From positions 62,001 to 126,000 of the forward strand of contig JAWLAT010000001.1 in assembly GCA_041395325.1 (NCBI GenBank): a DNA stretch of 64,000 nt, written 5' to 3'. Position numbers and translations under genes: made by a program. The stretch comes from JAWLAT01 sp041395325 (lineage in GTDB: Bacteria > Pseudomonadota > Gammaproteobacteria > Xanthomonadales > SZUA-5). Under the pieces are notes generated by a model that did no database searches, was not told where the DNA came from, and saw only the letters and a list, made by a program, of their open reading frames with translations. Below, one piece after another: positions 61,746 to 64,000 of the stretch (position 1 is its first letter; each line of letters begins with the position of its first letter).

Positions 61746-62819
61746 ATGTCGCTGGATTCACCGATCAATCTGTCGGCGGCCGATCGGGCTGAACTGGAGC
61801 GGCTGCTGCAGAGCCTGCCCGAGCGCAGTGCCGAGGTGCCGACGTTGGCCGCCGACGTTCAGGGGCTGGTCGATCTGGCGCAACGATTGATCCAGGACAT
61901 CGACGATCTGTCGCTGATGCATGGCGCTGTCGTCGAGCACAGCACCGGGCTGGAGAACGAGCTCAGCCGCAGCAACGAGCGTGTGTCCTCGATGATCGAA
62001 TCAATGCGCCGCTACCTGTCGGCGCAACTGTTCCAGCGCATCATGGGCGGCACCGCGGAGGTGTCGGCCGGCTCCCATCAGCGGCGCAACCTGACCGTGT
62101 TCTTCTCCGACATCGTCGGCTTCACCGAACTGACCGATACGGTCGAGCCGGAGATGCTCTCGCAGATGCTCAACAGTTATCTGGACGAGATGGCCAGCAT
62201 CTGTGACAAGTGGGGCGGCACCATCGACAAGTTCATCGGTGACGCCGTGATGATCTACTTCGGCGACGAGGAACAGTCCGATCCGGTCGACGGCGCTCGG
62301 CGCTGCGTCTGCATGGCATTGGAAATGCAGTCCTGCCTGGGCCTGCTGGAGGAGCGCTGGCGCCACCTGGGCTCCAATCATCGACTGCGGATCCGCGTCG
62401 GCATCAACTCAGGCTATTGCACGGTTGGCAACTTCGGCTCGTCCAGCCGCGTCGACTACACGATCGTCGGCGGCAACGTGAACGTGGCCAGCCGACTGGA
62501 GCACCAATGTGCGCCGGGCGGCATCCTGATCAGCGGCAGTACCTATGCGCTGGTGCGCGAACTGGTGGAAGTGCGCAGCGTCGGCCACATCACCGTCAAG
62601 GGCGTGGCTCATCCGATCGAGACCTTTGAGGTGATGGCCCGACGTGACAGCGTGCTCGATGACACCAATCCGATGCTGCTGCAGCACGACGAAGGTTTCG
62701 ATCTGCGCAACATCCACTTCGATGCCCGGCAGACACCGGCGATCGAGCGCGAGGCCATCGTCAGCAGCCTGCGTCGCGCACTGGCGTTGCTGGAACAATC
62801 TGGCCACACCTCAGGCTGA
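61746..62819 (+). CDS. Class III adenylate cyclase
   Basis: 357-residue nucleotide cyclase. An N-terminal helical and coiled-coil region (about 1-105, including HGAVVEHSTGLENELSRSNE) leads to a class III catalytic domain. Metal Asps lie in FFSDIVGFTELT and KFIGDAVMIYF, the base-selecting Lys in IDKFIGD and Asp in VDYTIVGGNVNVASRLE, and the transition-state Asn and Arg in NVASRLE. The Lys/Asp pair favours ATP over GTP, hence cAMP. It is tightly coupled to the STAS-like gene (2-bp gap), so the partner switch probably controls the cyclase. No TM segment. The 3' end overlaps the convergent NUDIX gene by 9 bp. Confidence 0.93.
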   Translation: MSLDSPINLSAADRAELERLLQSLPERSAEVPTLAADVQGLVDLAQRLIQDIDDLSLMHGAVVEHSTGLENELSRSNERVSSMIESMRRYLSAQLFQRIMGGTAEVSAGSHQRRNLTVFFSDIVGFTELTDTVEPEMLSQMLNSYLDEMASICDKWGGTIDKFIGDAVMIYFGDEEQSDPVDGARRCVCMALEMQSCLGLLEERWRHLGSNHRLRIRVGINSGYCTVGNFGSSSRVDYTIVGGNVNVASRLEHQCAPGGILISGSTYALVRELVEVRSVGHITVKGVAHPIETFEVMARRDSVLDDTNPMLLQHDEGFDLRNIHFDARQTPAIEREAIVSSLRRALALLEQSGHTSG

Positions 62820-63365
62820 GTGTTCCGACCAGGGCCGACCGGCCGCATCACGTTCGAGGAAATAGAGACCGGCGTAGACCTTGGGGTCGATACCGAAACC
62901 CTGTTGCAGATGCCGGTGGACGAAGTCGGCGACTTCGCTGCGGGGCACTTCATGCACGGTGATGTCCTCGCCGTCGATGCCGCCGCCGGCATGTTCGCGG
63001 CGCAGATCGAAGGCGCGCACGAAATGCATGATTTCGGTGCTCATCCCGGCCGAACTGGGGCCACCCATCAAATAGTCGACGCGGCCGGCGGCCCAGCCGG
63101 TCTCTTCCAGCAATTCTCGCCTTGCGGCCAGGGTGATGGCTTCGTCCTGCTCGCCGGGGTCATCGCCGATCAGGCCGGCGGGGAACTCGATGGTCCGACG
63201 ATCAATGGGGACTCGGTGCTGCTCGACCAACAGCACTCGATCTTCCGGCGTCACTGCGACCACGATGACGGCACCCTGTGGATTGGTGCGCTCAACGTAT
63301 TCCCAGCTACCCTTGGCAGCCATGCGCAGGTAGCGCCCGCGGTAAAGTATTCGATTCGCGTCCAT
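62811..63365 (-). CDS. NUDIX hydrolase
   Basis: 184-residue NUDIX family pyrophosphatase. The Nudix box is seen as PAGLIGDDPGEQDEAITLAA then RRELLEETGW, with the REx2EExG core intact and a 2-residue variation ahead of it. This resembles ADP-ribose pyrophosphatase-like members (VIVVAVTPEDRVLLVEQHRV, RTIEFPAGLIG). I took the ATG at 63365 (MDANRILYRG); upstream in-frame sequence is not homologous. Substrate is not certain. Confidence 0.88.
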   Translation of the reverse strand: MDANRILYRGRYLRMAAKGSWEYVERTNPQGAVIVVAVTPEDRVLLVEQHRVPIDRRTIEFPAGLIGDDPGEQDEAITLAARRELLEETGWAAGRVDYLMGGPSSAGMSTEIMHFVRAFDLRREHAGGGIDGEDITVHEVPRSEVADFVHRHLQQGFGIDPKVYAGLYFLERDAAGRPWSEHSA

Positions 63366-63488
63366 GCTCACGGTCCGATGCTTGGCGGCTGACTGGAACT
63401 TTCCGCAGGCCCGCCAGTCTACGCGAACCCTTTGCCGTTTCTTTTTCTGCGCGACTTCTCCCTTTTGCTGCCGTCTGACTGGCTCACC

Positions 63489-64000
63489 ATGATCAAAAGA
63501 CTCTTGCTGGCTCCGCTGGCCCTGGCTGTCCTGTTGTTCAACACCCACGTCCACGCTCAGGCACTCGACGCGCCACCGCCGCCGCTGCCAACCGACACCG
63601 AGCTGGAATTGGCACGCATCGACAACGTGGCTGAACTGATGGGACGGGCTCGTCAGTATTACGAAGACAAGGACTGGCGCCGCTACACCTATGTGCTGGA
63701 ACGGCTGACCCGGATCCGGCCCTACAACGGCGGATTCCAGTTCAAGCTGGCGCAGGCCTATGCCATGCAGGACATGAAGACACCGGCCTACGATCTGCTG
63801 TTGAAGATGCAGCAGCAGGGCCTGTCCTACGATCCGAGCACCGTGCCAGAGGCCTTCGAGCCCGTCTCCTCAACGCAGGTCTACTCCTATATCGTCGATG
63901 CGCTGCAGCGCAACGCCGCGCCATTCGGCGAAGGCTCAGTGGCGATGACGCTCGGTGGCGACGTGGAACTGATCGAGTCGCTGGCCTGGGATGCGGGTCG
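63489..64000 (+). CDS. Secreted TPR-like protein, cut by the window end
   Basis: N-terminal 170 residues of an exported protein. The signal peptide IKRLLLAPLALAVLLFNTHV HAQ-type is followed by a helical segment DNVAELMGRARQYYEDKDWR and a TPR-like repeat (LTRIRPYNGGFQFKLAQAYA, YDLLLKMQQQG). The reading frame is open to the edge. The C-terminal function is not visible. Confidence 0.75.
   Translation, partial: MIKRLLLAPLALAVLLFNTHVHAQALDAPPPPLPTDTELELARIDNVAELMGRARQYYEDKDWRRYTYVLERLTRIRPYNGGFQFKLAQAYAMQDMKTPAYDLLLKMQQQGLSYDPSTVPEAFEPVSSTQVYSYIVDALQRNAAPFGEGSVAMTLGGDVELIESLAWDAG

Overview
This is a high-GC chromosomal window from a gammaproteobacterium. The gene content (a trifunctional-type FadE, GTP-dependent PEP carboxykinase, a MetX-type acyltransferase with the GSCKGSTGPAS signature, ECF sigma factor plus TPR kinase pair, the ybbA-ybbP/tesA divergon, and zapA followed by 6S RNA) points to the Lysobacterales (Xanthomonadales) or a close relative. 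That placement is inferred from family patterns and no search was run. No rRNA, tRNA, CRISPR array or phage was found.

Layout. 1-9.8 kb: the 5' part of a purine permease, a DUF3224 gene with a possible frameshift at its start, a 1.1 kb stretch with no recognisable gene that ends in three identical-geometry palindromes, a hydrolase-fadE operon facing a TetR gene across two matching 14-bp operators, pckG, cysteine dioxygenase and an orphan Hpt protein. 9.8-17.8 kb: two tandem paralogous hybrid histidine kinases (one broken by about five indels), metX, an SDR enzyme and a TrmB-like methyltransferase. 17.8-24.4 kb: a five-haem cytochrome with an IPTL-like C-terminus, then a MglA/CvnD-like GTPase, two roadblock proteins, an unknown and an HDAC-like deacetylase in one operon, and an extended SDR.

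24.4-34.4 kb (minus strand) is the most unusual part. An ECF sigma factor and a receptor Ser/Thr kinase are followed by a PpiC-related protein, a 116-residue peptide precursor with two 50-residue-spaced EVKGGP...NHNETL repeats, a TPR protein, a C39-peptidase ABC exporter carrying two N-terminal cyclic-nucleotide domains, and an HlyD-type adaptor. Most junctions are 4-bp overlaps. It looks like a complete peptide maturation and export system. 34.5-40.5 kb is a seven-gene iron operon (exbB-exbD-tonB-TonB receptor-PKHD hydroxylase-ferric-reductase-like membrane protein-PepSY) behind a candidate Fur box. A large Calx-beta/DUF11 surface protein is divergent to it.

44-64 kb: DUF456 and a secreted phosphatase-like protein. 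An ICMT-type methyltransferase is split by a MITE whose exact removal restores the reading frame. Then come ybbP-ybbA/tesA, an SLC13 permease, a GST, an aldehyde dehydrogenase, 6S RNA, zapA, a TIGR02449 protein and an MscS channel. A signalling operon follows (sensor, MFS protein, a second MITE exactly on its stop codon, partner-switch ATPase, STAS-like protein, adenylate cyclase), then a NUDIX hydrolase and the start of a secreted protein. The cyclase and the cyclic-nucleotide domains of the exporter could be linked through cAMP, which is speculation.
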